Source: Taxillus chinensis
Taxonomy: Eukaryota; Streptophyta; Magnoliopsida; Santalales; Loranthaceae
Reading direction: 5' to 3'
Length of the DNA: 64,000 bases
Assembly (NCBI GenBank): GCA_023512835.1
Contig: CM042089.1
Location: 18,604,438 to 18,668,437, forward strand
The position numbers were made by a program, and so were the translations under genes. Shown here piece by piece: positions 36,666 through 49,259 of this stretch. How positions within the stretch are numbered: the stretch's first letter is position 1; each line of letters starts with the position of its first letter. Below the pieces are notes generated by a model, which was not told where the DNA came from, made no database searches, and was given only the letters and a program-made list of their open reading frames with translations.

Positions 36666-39600
36666 TATTTCGTGGCTAAAATTGATGGTATGTTTTATAT
36701 TTTAAATTTTTTTTTATTTTTTTGATAATTTAAATTCTTAAATTTGAATTCACAGCAAACAATATGTTCAGAATTTGTATTGTAAATTTTAAGTTCATTA
36801 AAAATGGGCATTTAGTTCATTCGTGCTGTGATTTTAGGAATTTTGTTCCATTGATTTAATTCGAATCCCTCTTATTATTATTTTTTAGATTTTATTATAT
36901 GCAGTCTAGGATATGTGTACAGTATGCGACCATTGATTTATTTAAAAAAATACAAATTAATGATTAGAAATTTAGAATCATGCGAGCACCCACTACATTA
37001 AATATTTTCCTTACGTTTTTTCTCCTAAGTTGTCTGCAGGCTCTTTCATTTTTTTTAAGTGAAAATCAATCAAAAGATATACAATGAAAAAGACATCTTA
37101 CCCTAAGGGCCACAAAATAACATAGCAAATAATTTTGACTTTTTAAAACACTTTGATATGGTACTATTTTTTAAAAAATACTTGTTTTAAAAAATAATAA
37201 ATTTAATTGATTTAAAAATATTTATGAGCGATGAAAATTAAAAATAATTTTATTTTAAAAAATAATTAAAGCATGCCAAATATAGCCAAGGGTTATGTTT
37301 GTGATTTTTTTATTTTGATTTTTTTAAGAACACTAACATCAGATACCCAATCATTTTTTCTAAAATTACATATTTAATTTATTTTTTATTTTTCTATTTA
37401 AATATACACCACAATAGATTCCCTAAATTATTATATATATTATTAAAATAATATTTTATATAACTTTTTTTATTTATTAATAATTTAATATAAATAAAAG
37501 TAAATATTACAAGAACTTAAAAGAGAAGCGTGAGAGAAAATTTTTATATATAGTTTAATAATTATAGAGAGTGAATAATGTTTTCCAATATATTGGAAAA
37601 CACTGTACATATCTCATGGAAAGTTAAATATAGAATATCTACTGTGGAAGACTTTTATGACTTTTTAACTTTTTTTTCTTAAATATATGAAAACAAACTT
37701 TTATAGAGAATTTATTACTAATGCTCTAAGAGCACTCACATAAGCTTCTCAATAAGTTCCCCTAAATGCATAGGGGATAGAAAATCTACTGTTTGCTTAG
37801 ACTACTTTTTATTTTTCTATATAAATATACATCACAATAGATTTCTTAAATCACTTCCTATATTACTAAAATAAAAGTTTATACTATTTGTTTTATTTAA
37901 TAATATATTTGTTATAAGTTAATGTTATGGAAAACGTGATAGAGATATGTGAGAAAAAAAATTTAGATATAATTTAATAATTATAGAGAGTAAATAGTAT
38001 TTTCTAATACATTTAGAAATATCATACAAATCATAGAAATAAAGTTAAATATATGACATCCATTGTGCAAATGATTTTATGACTTTTTAGTTTTTTTCTC
38101 CTAAATATAAGGAAACGAACTTCTATAGGAAATCTATTACTAATGCTCCAAGTCATCGAAACATTTATTGAATTGTAAGTTATGAACCATGTAATTATTA
38201 ATGTGAGAGTTGAGTTTAACTTTCTTTAACTGCATCATCATGATCCATAGATGTTTAAAGAAAATAGTCACATGGTAAAAAAAATCATAATTTCCATATT
38301 TTACCCAAAAACAAAATAAGGGCCATAAAATAACATAAATAATATATAATATAATAATATTTTCATGAAGAATTTTAATATATTTAACCTCGTGAAATTG
38401 CACGTGGATAGTTTTAAAACTATGTATTTTTTTATTAAATTCTATTATTTGTTTATTTTAAAACTAAATATTTTGATAACATTAAAGTAAGGCTTTAAAT
38501 ATTGTAATGATGATATTTTAACACAAATAATAACAAAGTATTATATCAATGGTGCTATTAAATAAAGAAAAACCTTATTCATATAAAGGTTGTATGGATA
38601 ATCAGTGCCTAAACGCTTTCATAGCCGTTTGGTCAATATAAAAAAAATTAGAATATCCGCTATTTCTCTAAAATTTATTCTTCAAACTAACGATCACTCT
38701 TGTTATTTTAATAAGTTATTGTTTTAAACCTCACCTTTTAATCTCTCTATTTTAATTATTCATCAATTAAAATATTTTTTAAATATTTATTTATTCTTTT
38801 AAACCAAAATTAAATATGATAAATGAAAAAAATAAAAAAAATTAAATGTGATGAGAAAAAATATAATATTTTATTAAATAGAGAGTGAATAGTATTGAGT
38901 TAAATTTAGAGAGTTAATATTTATTTTGTTAAAAATTAAATTAAAATATAGAATCTAAAAAGTATAGCTTTTAAATATTTTTATTAAATTAGCTCTCTAA
39001 ACTAATAAAAAAATAGAGAGGGAGAATTTGTAATGGATGCTATTAAGAACAAAATTAATATCAAATTAACGACAACGAAGGTACCCCCACATAAATTATC
39101 TGCGCAATCTACCTATATATAACATTACTCTTAAATAAATATAATGTAATAATATATTAAAATGCACGTTCGGTGTAATTAATTTAAAATCCAAGTGAAA
39201 AATATTAAAAACACAAATAATCAACCATGTTTCAAACAAAATAAAATACTTGTTATAGCATTTAATATCTGCATTTTATTGAGATGCAGCAATATTCACC
39301 TTATCACAAGAGTCATTAATAGTTGGGATATCTAAACTAGGTTAATATATCTTTTAAAATTATCTATCACATTTATACATTGATTATTCTTATTTAATTT
39401 TAAAAATATTGAAATAATTACAATATATAATAAAATATTAGTTTTCCAAAAGTAAATGTCTACTAGTAGTCCTACAATGGATAAACTTTATTACAAGCCT
39501 TTCAGGAGTTTCATAAGATATGGATATAAATAAGATAGGTATGACGCCGTGTTAACTTTTAATTGAGTTGAACAAGCACCAATCCATTGGTCTCTCTCCT

Positions 39601-39790
39601 GTAATGTTCATCCACCACCGCCTCCACCGTATAATCTCCATCCATCCCGTATAATCCCATCACCCCCCCCCCCCCCCCCCCCCAAATTTTCATGTTCACA
39701 AATCTTGATGGACGGATGCGAAACCAGGTGGTGGAGGGGTGCACTGATGCCGATGACAGCCCATCATGGCTATGAAGAGTAACAATAATT
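36666..39790. other. AT-rich intergenic DNA with MITE pair and poly-C tract
   Basis: Two tandem copies of one AT-rich MITE family lie at about 37375-37735 and 37800-38150. Both contain CACAATAGATT, TTTAATAATTATAGAGAGT, ACTTTTTA and TTATTACTAATGCTC. Another AT-rich element with AGAGAGTGAATAGTA is near 38690-39030. A pure C run of 21 bases is at 39663-39683. No gene is recognised. Confidence 0.5.
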
Positions 39791-39800
39791 GATTACCTAC

Positions 39801-39900
39801 CAGTCAGCTCAAGGGTGGACCCAATGGTGGTGAGGACATTAATGAGGAAGAGGCTTGACAACACCACCCTCGGCACAACGACGATTGCCATATTCACATC
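39801..39900 (-). other. Possible orphan exon, hydrophobic peptide
   Basis: On the minus strand a 100-base segment has a good acceptor (TTGCCCCAG|GATG) and donor (GACTG|GTAGGT). It reads DVNMAIVVVPRVVLSSLF followed by LINVLTTIGSTLELT, which looks like a membrane segment. I found no partner exon in phase. A second minus-strand frame starts with MVTLTNPYVDVRP at about 40623-40540. This may be a fragment of a lost gene; I do not recognise it. Confidence 0.25.
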
Positions 39901-40765
39901 CTGGGGCAAGAAAAGTGAAGGTTATTATTAGCAAAGAGAGGTACAAACTGTGATCTTGAGTGGACATCAGATTAGGATCCTAAGGATAAAGGATTAAGGA
40001 TATCGTGAGTAATCAATATCCAGCCAAGGTGTTGCCAGATTAATAGGCTCCAAATCTAAAGACATGCAAACATTAATGTAAGAAAGCATTGCAATTCCAT
40101 AAACATACACCCACAAGAAAGCAATGAAATGATGCTGATACATTATATCAGATCAATTTAAGCTTCCCTAAAAAACTAGAATTAAAAAGGATTGATTAAT
40201 ATATATATTCATGCCACAAAAAATTCATTTAGATGTGCCCAACGATGTCAACTAAGTGACAAACAATTTACAGCACACAACACCATGAATCATTGAATCT
40301 TCAAATCTTTTTATGCGAACATGACAAGACAAGGGTTTCCAGCCAAATCCTCAACCTTCTTCGACACCTCCCCGACCTTCTTCCCCCGTCTCCCCAGCGG
40401 CCAGCACATTCTGAACCGTGTCCATAGTATTTGATCATTCAAAACACAAGAAAAAAAAATTCCAATCCTAATATCTTTGAACACAAAAACCAATTCGCTC
40501 ATTCGATTTGACAATTTGAAAATGAGACCAAAGCTAGGGTTACTGACTCTTGATCGACGCGGAGGTTGAAGATGAAGACTCCGTGGGACGAACATCAACG
40601 TACGGATTCGTCAACGTTACCATAGTCGGATTTGAGTTCGTCAGACGAGATGGGCTTGTCGGATTCGATGGGTGAGTGGGTAGTTATCGAAGGCCGAGGG
40701 CGAAAAGGACGAGGCGACACCGGTGGAGACGATGGGCTTGTCGGATTCCAATCCTAAGCCACCCG

Positions 40766-41190
40766 TTTTTAAGTTTTAGGTTTAAGTTTTTTTTTTTAAA
40801 GGTTTTTATTTTAGTTTAGTTTATTTAGATTTTAGGTTTTAGTTTATTTATGTTTTTAGATATAGGTTTAGTTTTTTGTTTAGGTTTTTAGGTTTATTTT
40901 TAGGTTTTTAATTCAGTTTATTTTTATTTAGATTTTAGTTTAGTTTAGTTTTAGTTTTCTTTTATAGTTCATTTTAGTTTATTTAGGTTTTAGGTTTAAC
41001 TTAGGTTTTATTTTTAGTTTAGGTTAGATTTTATCATTTTAGTTAGGTTTTTGTTTTAGTTTAGCTTTTAGGTTTATTTTAGTTTTAGTTTAGGTTTTTT
41101 GGTTTTTTTAAATTTTAGTGTAGGTTTAGTTTTATTTATTTTTATTTTACGTTTTCATGTTTTATTTTTTTAGGTTTATTTTAGGATTTT
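40766..41190. repeat. Degenerate TTTAGG/TTTAGTTTAGG tract, left
   Basis: About 420 bases consist almost wholly of T-rich variants of TTTAGG, TTTAG and TTTATTTAG with nearly no C. They resemble a badly degraded plant telomere-type (TTTAGGG) array. A second tract of the same composition and strand lies at 42795-43097, on the other side of an unrecognised gene. Confidence 0.75.
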
Positions 41191-41429
41191 TATTTTTTAT
41201 TTTTATGAAAAGGAAACAAAACCCCGAATTATTTTATTAATAATAAACAGCCCAACAATTACCCAAACCCTAAGATACAAGTAACATACAAGAAAGCGCA
41301 GAGAATCATGAATCCACTCTTGAGATACAAACAAATACACAAATCTAAAGAGTTACAATCCATAATACAAACCACAAAAGAGTTAGGGGTTTAGGGTTTT
41401 TTTTTTTTTTTTTAGATAAAAAGAGGATT

Positions 41430-42571
41430 TTATTTCTTGGATTCCTGGGATCGCATTTTGATCGCCTTAGCCAAGGCATTGTTCATACGCAATTTACCAT
41501 CCATTGTTTCCAACACAGCCCAATCTTCCTCTGTCATCATCGTCACCAGCTCGGTTAGCATTTCTGTCAGCTTCTCTGCTGAAATAAATCTGAACATTTC
41601 ATCTGTTCTCATGCCAATCTTCACCATAAGCTTCACCACATCTTTAGTGACATCTCCGGTATACACACGTTGTGTCTTAGCTTTGGCTGCTGTTTCACCT
41701 GCAATGCTTCCTCACACACATGGATTGTTGACTGAAGTTCCTTCAGAGCTTCCTTGAACCCAGCGAGTACACCTGAGACTTCTCTCTTAAAATCTTTTTG
41801 CACTGTGAGGTGAGGTGAGTGTTTAATAACTCCAGGGTTGCTCGGAGGACATTCTTTGCCTCTATAACATCTTGTTCGCCTCTAGCATCCCATCCATAAA
41901 GAGCCGATGTGAACATAGTCTCATCTGCTTCAGGACAATCTCGTAACAAGTTTATCAACATATTCTTTGCTTGCCCTGTCAACGGTCTTCTAGAATGGGA
42001 TGCCCACTCGTCTACCCTCTGCGCCTCAGTTTCATCGATAGGTGGTGAGAAGTTGGGGAGACTATCTCCGAGAATCTCCATCAACTTGGATTCGTCCAAC
42101 TCCTCTCCTATGTGAAGAGAGGCATCTCTTACACCTGATCTTTCACCTGCTTCCTGCCACTCATCTTGACTCATTTCAAGGTCCTTTAGTTGCTCCTCAA
42201 TATCAGGTGGTAGACGAAATAGGAAATCTGTGTTCAGTCATAATTAATTTTGACTAAATTTCGAAAGATAGGATATAACTCTTTCTCGGTTTTTTAGTTT
42301 AGTTTAGGGTTCAGCACTCAGCAGCACCAAAATAGATGAAAAATTAAAACAGCGAAGGCAAACCAGTGTTGGATGGATCAAAGAGTTCAGTGGGGAATTC
42401 TATCAAGAAGCTTGTAGGCATAGCAGGAGCCGGAGAAGTCCAGTCGCCCCACCCATCAAGGTCGTCCAAGACAACAACCAGAACACCTGCAAGTCGATGG
42501 ACCCAACATCGTGCGCCAGCCCGAGGTGCGATCCGTTCCCGCAAGGCCGGACGTAGCAATGAACGGGACAA
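41430..42571 (-). pseudogene. Unrecognised helical protein gene with frame breaks
   Basis: The minus strand encodes, at 42421-42363, MPTSFLIEFPTELFDPSNT (preceded in frame by DDLDGWGDWTSPAPA). A plausible GT-AG intron follows, then FLFRLPPDIEEQLKDLE and a 143-residue frame at 42174-41743. This continues after a one-base slip in an A-run (KKDFKREVSGVLAGFKEALKEL) and a second slip into 41666-41430 (VYTGDVTKDVVKLMVKIGMR...). It ends QESKK with TAA. The product would be about 270 residues, acidic, helical, Met-rich near the end, without signal peptide or obvious motif. I do not recognise the family. The smooth continuity across the two slips says it was a real gene; the slips say it is now broken, unless they are assembly errors. 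Confidence 0.45.
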
Positions 42572-42794
42572 TCCCGCTGGTTACAGGGGGCGACGCGAGC
42601 AAGGCAGAGCCGCAGGGAAGATCGAGGGGGACAAGACAATCGGTCTGACACGCAGCCCAATCCCAGAAGAGACGTCAAGGGATGCGATGCCGCCACCCTC
42701 GATTTGCTAGCCACACCGCCACTGCTAGAGGGAGCACCAAAGCAGATGGATGGAAATGGAAATCGCCCAGACAAATCGAAAATTGCTAAAGTCA

Positions 42795-43097
42795 ATGTTT
42801 TGTTCGGTTTAATTTAGTTTTATTTATTTATTTTGTTTATTTGGTTTATCGTTTTTAGGTTTAGTTTAAGTTTAGTATTTTAAAATTCTATTTTTCCGTT
42901 TAGTTTATTTTATTTACTTTAGGTTTTATTTTTTTTATTTAGTTTAAATTTAATTTAAGTTTTTAGTTTAGTTTAGTTTAGGGTTTACTTTTAGTTTAAT
43001 TTTAAATTTTTTTAGCTTAATTTATTTATTTTAGATTTAGTTTAATTTAGGTTTGTTTTTTTAGTTTAGTCTAGTTTATTTTTTATTTAGTTTAATT
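42795..43097. repeat. Degenerate TTTAGG/TTTAGTTTAGG tract, right
   Basis: T-rich sequence of the same type and strand as 40766-41190, ending abruptly where the SR-gene duplication begins at about 43107. Confidence 0.75.
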
Positions 43098-44439
43098 TAT
43101 GTGAGCTCAATAAAAGTATTTACGAGATCATCCACTACGTTTTGGAAAAACCAAGTATGAACGTAAAGTTGGGAAGAGCTTAGTTATATACCCTGATATT
43201 CAGAGAACTTAGGAACTCCTCCGCCACCATCACTGTAACTGTTGGATGAAGAAAATCCACGCCCATAACCACAAGAGCGATCTAGTGATCGCCCACCATG
43301 AGCAAATTCAACCTGTCAAGACATATTGATATTATTTTATTTTTTGAACATAACAGCATTGTTATTAAAAGGCCACTAACAAGGTGACAAAACTACACAA
43401 GACATATTAAGAATATATATTAGATAAAAATGCTTCGTCATGACCCAAATCTATCCATTTGTTGAGTAAAATAAAATAAAATGAAGGGAGATGGAAAAAA
43501 AACACTAACGCGTATGTCCGTTGAAGTTATACCCATTCCTGTAGCGTACAGCATCTTCAGCATCCCGATAACCTTCAAACTGCAACACATACCAGCTATA
43601 AAATATGTAAACAAAATAGTTGTTATAGAATCAACCAAAATTTATATAATTGAATAATACATGGGAATACAGCAACAAAAATATAACATCTTAAAACTGG
43701 ATGTACAAGTTTCAATAAAGAAATGATTAAGACTTATACAATTACAAACCCAGTGATTCATTAACTGAAAACTATTTCTGTCAATTTCCAGAAATTAAAA
43801 AAAAATCAACTCACCTCAACAAAAGCATACCCAGTTGGCCTTGGTGGAATCTTCAGATCAATACCAACAATAGGCCCATACTGCACTTACCCACCAGTCA
43901 AATTATTAAAAACAGACATAAGCAAACAACAAAAACATGTGGCAATAGACATGTTCACACATCGTATAAACATTCACGCCCAAAGTAATCAATAGTATAA
44001 TGGGCTTAACATGGACCCAATTGTGAACTGCACATAGCAAGATTATGCCCAAAATAATCAATAGGAATACAACGCTAACCCAACCTTAGCCCAATCCTGC
44101 AGAATAAAGATAAAGCGCAAGAGCAGAGCCATCAATTGTGGATCACACTTGCATGTCAAAATTAGGCTCCTTGCTTTAACAGTGGGGAAAAAAACACAGC
44201 GCTGAATCAGCCACAACGACAAAGCATTACAGCAGACTACCAAATAATGAACGGTACAAAATGTTGTAACGATAATGCATAGTGCTTTCATTAGGTTAAT
44301 TTTAGCAAGGACCATCCATTTTTAAACTTTATTTAAGGGATTTAACACCAATGGTAGTATTCACTGGATAAATTAATGGGCAATGATTATTCTCACCAGA
44401 TAACGAAATCTTCCACCAATAAGGCAGAAATGTTGCTAT

Positions 44440-47400
44440 AAATTATCAACATTAAGAATCTTGCCATGCACTGTTATCCAAGCAAAGAATACAACTTTAG
44501 ACGGCACCTATGCCTTACACAAACTCCTCTAAGGAAAGCTCTCAAGCCTAGCAAGGATAAAATAAAAAAGCTTGACCCGGTAAGCTTTCTCCTGATTGAG
44601 ATGCCAACACATCCTATCTAAAGCATTCCTCACAGGGAGAAATGAATACAACATGATAAAAGAAAAAAAGAAAAAAGCTTCCAATTCTCAATCCCGAGCA
44701 GCTTGAGAAAATAATACATCCCACAGCATTGTAAAATCCCTCGTACACAAACAACAACCACAAAAGCATTAAGAAAACACGCAATCCGATACACCTACAG
44801 GTAAACAAGCTTCAAAGGTGACTCACCATACCAAACATCATCCCAAAAGCAAATGAAAGACCACCTCCCAACTCAAACACCACAAAACGAGAGAAGGAAT
44901 CCCAACACAAGTGGATGAATTTCCATAACCCCATGGCATGTGGTCCATAAAGTTTCAAGAAGATCCTACAACCACCAGAAACTCCATACTTCACCACAAT
45001 CACCTTCCTCCGCAAGCCCCAACTCCACCCCAAACCTCCATAATCATTTCCAAAGAAGAGAAGCATTAAATCTACAAAACTTCTTAATGATCAAACCGTC
45101 ATGGGAAAGAGGGCTACACACTCTATCCCATTTAACCAAAGAAATTTTAGGCACGTCTATATTGGAACCCTAAAGGAAATTATTTTGGATCCCCTCTAGC
45201 CGAGAAGCCACAATCACGAGAAAAGGAAAGAGAAAAAGATAATAAGTTGGAAAGGATGCTCCTAACCAAAGTGAGCCCCACTTAGAGAGGTAAATACACT
45301 TTCACGCAGCCAAACAACACTACATCTTCTCAATAATCAAGTTTCAAATAATGATAGACTTAAACGTGGCCCCAAAAGAAAAACTCAAATACAAAAGGAG
45401 CAACTACATAGTATGGCACTCTTAAATGTTGGTCAGCTCCCACAAGTAAGACAAAACACCAACTAGACCAAAACTGATTTGCTAAGATTAATCATCAACC
45501 CCAAAACAACTTTATACCAATCAATAATGGACCGCAAGTGAAAAACATAGCCCAGATCCACCTTGCAAAATACGAGTATCATCTGCAAAAAGAATGTGAA
45601 AAAAAGCAAGCAAACCCCTTCCCAAACAGTAGGCCGAGAAGCCAAAAAGTAACTCGACCAAAGAGGCATGTCCCACCAATCGATTAAAAGCCTTCATAAC
45701 AATGACAAATAACATAGGAGACAACGGGTTCCCTTGCTAAGCCCCTAGAACTCAAAAAGAACCCACGAGAGCAGCCATTGACAAGAACCGAAATATAGGC
45801 ATTGAAGATAGAAAAGGAGATCCATTTCCTCCACGAATCAGCCGCGGTTCGTGAGAATTGGACTAGAATTTTTTTGTCCATTTCAATCGTGAGCCTAAAT
45901 GGACCGGTTTGTTTAGCTCTAATCCGTGATGACCAAATCTATGCAGACACAGATGAGCTTTTTTAAAAAAGAAAATAAAATTATTACCTATCCTACCTAT
46001 GATATCACTACATAAAGCCTAAAATTTTAAATAATATTTAATAAATTAACTTATAATATTTTTTAAATAAATAAATATGAACCGGTCTGCGTTCGCATGC
46101 AAATCAGACTAATAAATTTCCGACCCATTAAAACCCGTCTAGGCCTACTCCGTCACAAATCAGACCAGACCGACCTATTTTATACTCCAAGTCCAACTTA
46201 CACAAAACACCCAAAAGAGATGCTTTGACCCGAGTATCAAGGTTACTCGTTCGCAATGAGTACTGAATTCAAAATTTGCCAATCAGGCACAAAGGCACTC
46301 TGAAAGTAAAAGATAGACTTTAGCAATGATTTTATACATGTCTCCTACCAAACTAATAGGCTTTCAGGTCATCCGCCTCTGACTTTTTAGGGATGAGGGC
46401 CAGAAAAGTAACATTAAGACTCCTCTCAAACCGATAGTGCTCTTGGAATTCCTTACACATACCCATAACATCATATCGCAAAACATCCCAATAGTGTTGA
46501 AAGAATGTCAAGGGAAACCCATCCAGTCCAGGCGCCTTATCCCCTCTACAACCCATAACCGCGAACTCCACCTCCTCCTCAAACGAATGATCAGGCCATA
46601 AGGCATCCTCCTCTGAAATAACATCAAACAAGATCCCATCAAGGTAAGGATGGAGATGATCTACCTCACTAAAAATAGACTCATAAAAGCCCACTATGTA
46701 GGCCCGAATATCCTCTTGACACGTCAACGAAATACCATTGATGTAAAACTTGCTAATGGTGTTAGCATTCTGGTAAGAGTTAGTCATACAATAAAAGAAC
46801 TTAGAGTTCTTATCCCTCACCCGAAGTGACAGAGAATAGTTGCATCCAACAAATGCAGTTGTTCAAGATTAGTATTCAACACTTCCTTGTGCCTCCTCTC
46901 CTCCTCCGATAGTGGGTAGAGCAAGACCACCTCATCAAGAGCACTCAAATCAGCCATAAAAGTATGCTTCCAAATACCAACCTGCCCAAAAACATTATCA
47001 TTCCAATGTTTCAAATTCCCTTTTAAGAAACTTCAGCTTGGATGCAAGCACATAACTCGGAGTTCCCTCCACCCGGTATGACTCCCACCAATACTTAACT
47101 TGATCCACAAAATCCTTGTCCAACAGTCACATGTTCTTGAATCGAAAAAGTCATCAGCACTACGGAAAAGAACCACAATCCAATAGAACCGAAAAATTAT
47201 CAGAACACTACCGGCTAAACCGCAACTAACAGAGATGCACATAATGCCCAGCCTAATCCACCGATAGCAAGAACCGACTAAGCCAAGAAAATATAGGCTT
47301 AACTCAATTATCAGACCACATGAATACCCCACCGACCAAAGGAAAATCAATCAGGCTCAAGAAATAAATAAACTCAACAAACATCGAAGGAGTAAAAATC

Positions 47401-47815
47401 ATCGAACCCACCTTCTTAGAAGGGAATCTCACCACATTAACCCCCCCCCGAGACAGTGCAGACCGAAAAGCTCATCCTACATCAATCTCCTATCACTGGC
47501 AAGATTAGGGCCATACACCCATGAAACATCCACACACGTTGGTTTCCAACATTCTGAAACTTGCAGAATACAGAGAATTGACCCACAACATCATTCGGCT
47601 TGCTAATAACGCGGCTGTCCCACATCAAAAGAATCCCACCTAACACCCCCATAGAGCCAAGATACATCCAATCCACATCACTTGTACAGTGTCACAACTT
47701 CAATTTAACCATGTAACCCCAACCACCATCACTTAATAGCAAATGCTTGATTTCTTGACACTCAACTTATTTAAAACTCCCTCTCCATCCCACTTTCAAT
47801 CTTACACCTCATAAA
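44440..47815 (-). mobile_element. Decayed LINE carried inside the SR-gene duplicate
   Basis: Orthologous by position to the LINE at 32985-35335 but longer. zf-RVT and RT C-terminal remains lie at about 44460-45180. RT palm pieces are at 45463-45881 (SPMLFVIVMKAFNRLV). An RT N-terminal frame of 155 residues is at 46820-46353 (KNSKFFYCMTNSYQNANTI...GDKAPGLDGFPLTFF...VTFLALIPKK). Endonuclease pieces follow at 46817-47676. A DNA element interrupts it at about 45845-46180. Confidence 0.8.
45845..46180. mobile_element. Small hAT-like element nested in the LINE copy
   Basis: The segment has GC-richer ends (AATGGACCGGTTTG near the left; ACCGGTCTGCGTTCG and CCCGTCTAGGCCTAC near the right) and an AT-rich centre. 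The matching LINE at 33985-34060 lacks it, which marks it as an insertion. Its composition resembles the elements at 10.63-10.88 and 55.0-55.5 kb. Confidence 0.55.
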
Positions 47816-48846
47816 AACCACCTGTTTATAATTAAGTTACAACTGCTTGAATAATTGCCTTTAAGTGACCAATCAAATAGTACTTGGATTAGTCATGCCT
47901 TTCACATTGGTCCGTTCTTATGAGCACTCACTTACTGTTGATAGTTTGATGTTGCCTATGTATTAGAAATTAATAAGTGAAAACATAATATGTAAAATTG
48001 TGATACATAGCCATCATAAAACTAAGAATAATAGTTAATTATACACTAATCCTTCTCCTATTGTAATAAGTGAATTTAGTAGTCATCTAAACTAGTTCAA
48101 TTTAAATTCAAAAACAGACAATTTGAAATATTAAAAAATAAACCTTATAAAATATGTCTTCTACTTCACTCTTACGAGTATCACTGGGAAGATTGCCAAC
48201 ATAGAGGGTTCGGCATGAGTGGCTAGTCATTCTTCCTGGAAATATGATAAAAATAAATAAATAAATGAACTATTTAACGAGTAAATAAAATAACATTTTA
48301 TATCTTTTAAAATGAAATGAAAACCAGCAATACATAAATAGCATCCAACGTCTTAATCTAGTAGACAACTAATCCTCAAAGACAGCTAAAAATCATGAGA
48401 AGAGTACTTAAAATCAGGTGTTTTGATCGACACAAAGCTGAATACATATAAACCTAGACATGCTCCCATTACTTTGCAGTTTGCATAAAGCTTAATACTG
48501 ATAAACAAACCATCACTGAGTTAATATTACTAGTTATCTAAAAACCCATAACTGAATAAAGCTAGATATCATAGCAGATTTACAAAACCAATACACACAA
48601 ATTAATGTCGAGGTTTTGATGGCGCGCAATAAAAATTGTCGGATTGCGATTCAGATTCTGTTCTTTGCAATGTCAGACAACCCAATTGATGCACTAATCT
48701 AAAATCTTGGACGTGTAAACTAGGGTTTCTGGAATTACAATTCAGATACGAGCGTGAAACTATAGAAGATGTAACATACATTCGAAACAATCTTTGATCA
48801 AGATTACACAATTGGTCTGTGTGTCTATGTATCCATTCATGTGTCA

Positions 48847-48848
<2 letters not shown>

Positions 48849-48906
<58 letters not shown>
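48849..48906. repeat. (TG)n(AG)n microsatellite in the duplicated SR leader
   Basis: TG repeats pass into a long AG run at about 48861-48906. It occupies the position of the (AT)n(AG)n tract at 36318-36380 in the parent gene, but with a longer AG part and no AT part. Confidence 0.9.
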
Positions 48907-48909
<3 letters not shown>

Positions 48910-49259
48910 CCCAGGAAGATCGAATAGTGGACTGGAGAGAGCGATCAGCGAGCTGATGAATCGAAGGGCGTTGAAAGGTTTCGATTTGGGCTTGTCTCTG
49001 CAACTGAGCATCGATGAGGACAGCGTAAATTAATGTCCGATGAAATTACTGGGGCATCTAGTTTCTTGTGCTTCGCAGCCCATTTTACTTACTGTGTGCT
49101 CTCGTTCAGAGACCTCTATCTTAAGTCGTTAAGAGACCTTCGTGATCGTGGGGTCTATATTTTTCTCATCGATATAAAGTTTATAAAAAAAATTATTTTA
49201 TCTTAAGGCTGGCCTCTAGTTATTTTCTTTTTCTAATAAAATTAATACAACCAATAGTC

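Larger units (their letters stand above)
43107..49203 (-). pseudogene. Truncated direct duplicate of the SR gene (promoter plus four coding exons)
   Basis: Homologous to 31450-36665 throughout, same orientation. Exon copies: 48230-48144 (start codon kept; reads [20 protein letters not shown], with changes R3S, S6C, G16S, E20K, R21S), 43880-43815 (66 nt, open), 43579-43510 (70 nt instead of 75) and 43312-43192 (121 nt, open). The five-base loss near the 3' end of the third exon shifts the frame and creates a TGA at the next junction, within RRM1. Exons for RRM2 and the RS tail are absent. The splice sites are intact, and the leader, GA tract and upstream sequence are duplicated, so it could still be transcribed. 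Protein function is not expected. Confidence 0.88.
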
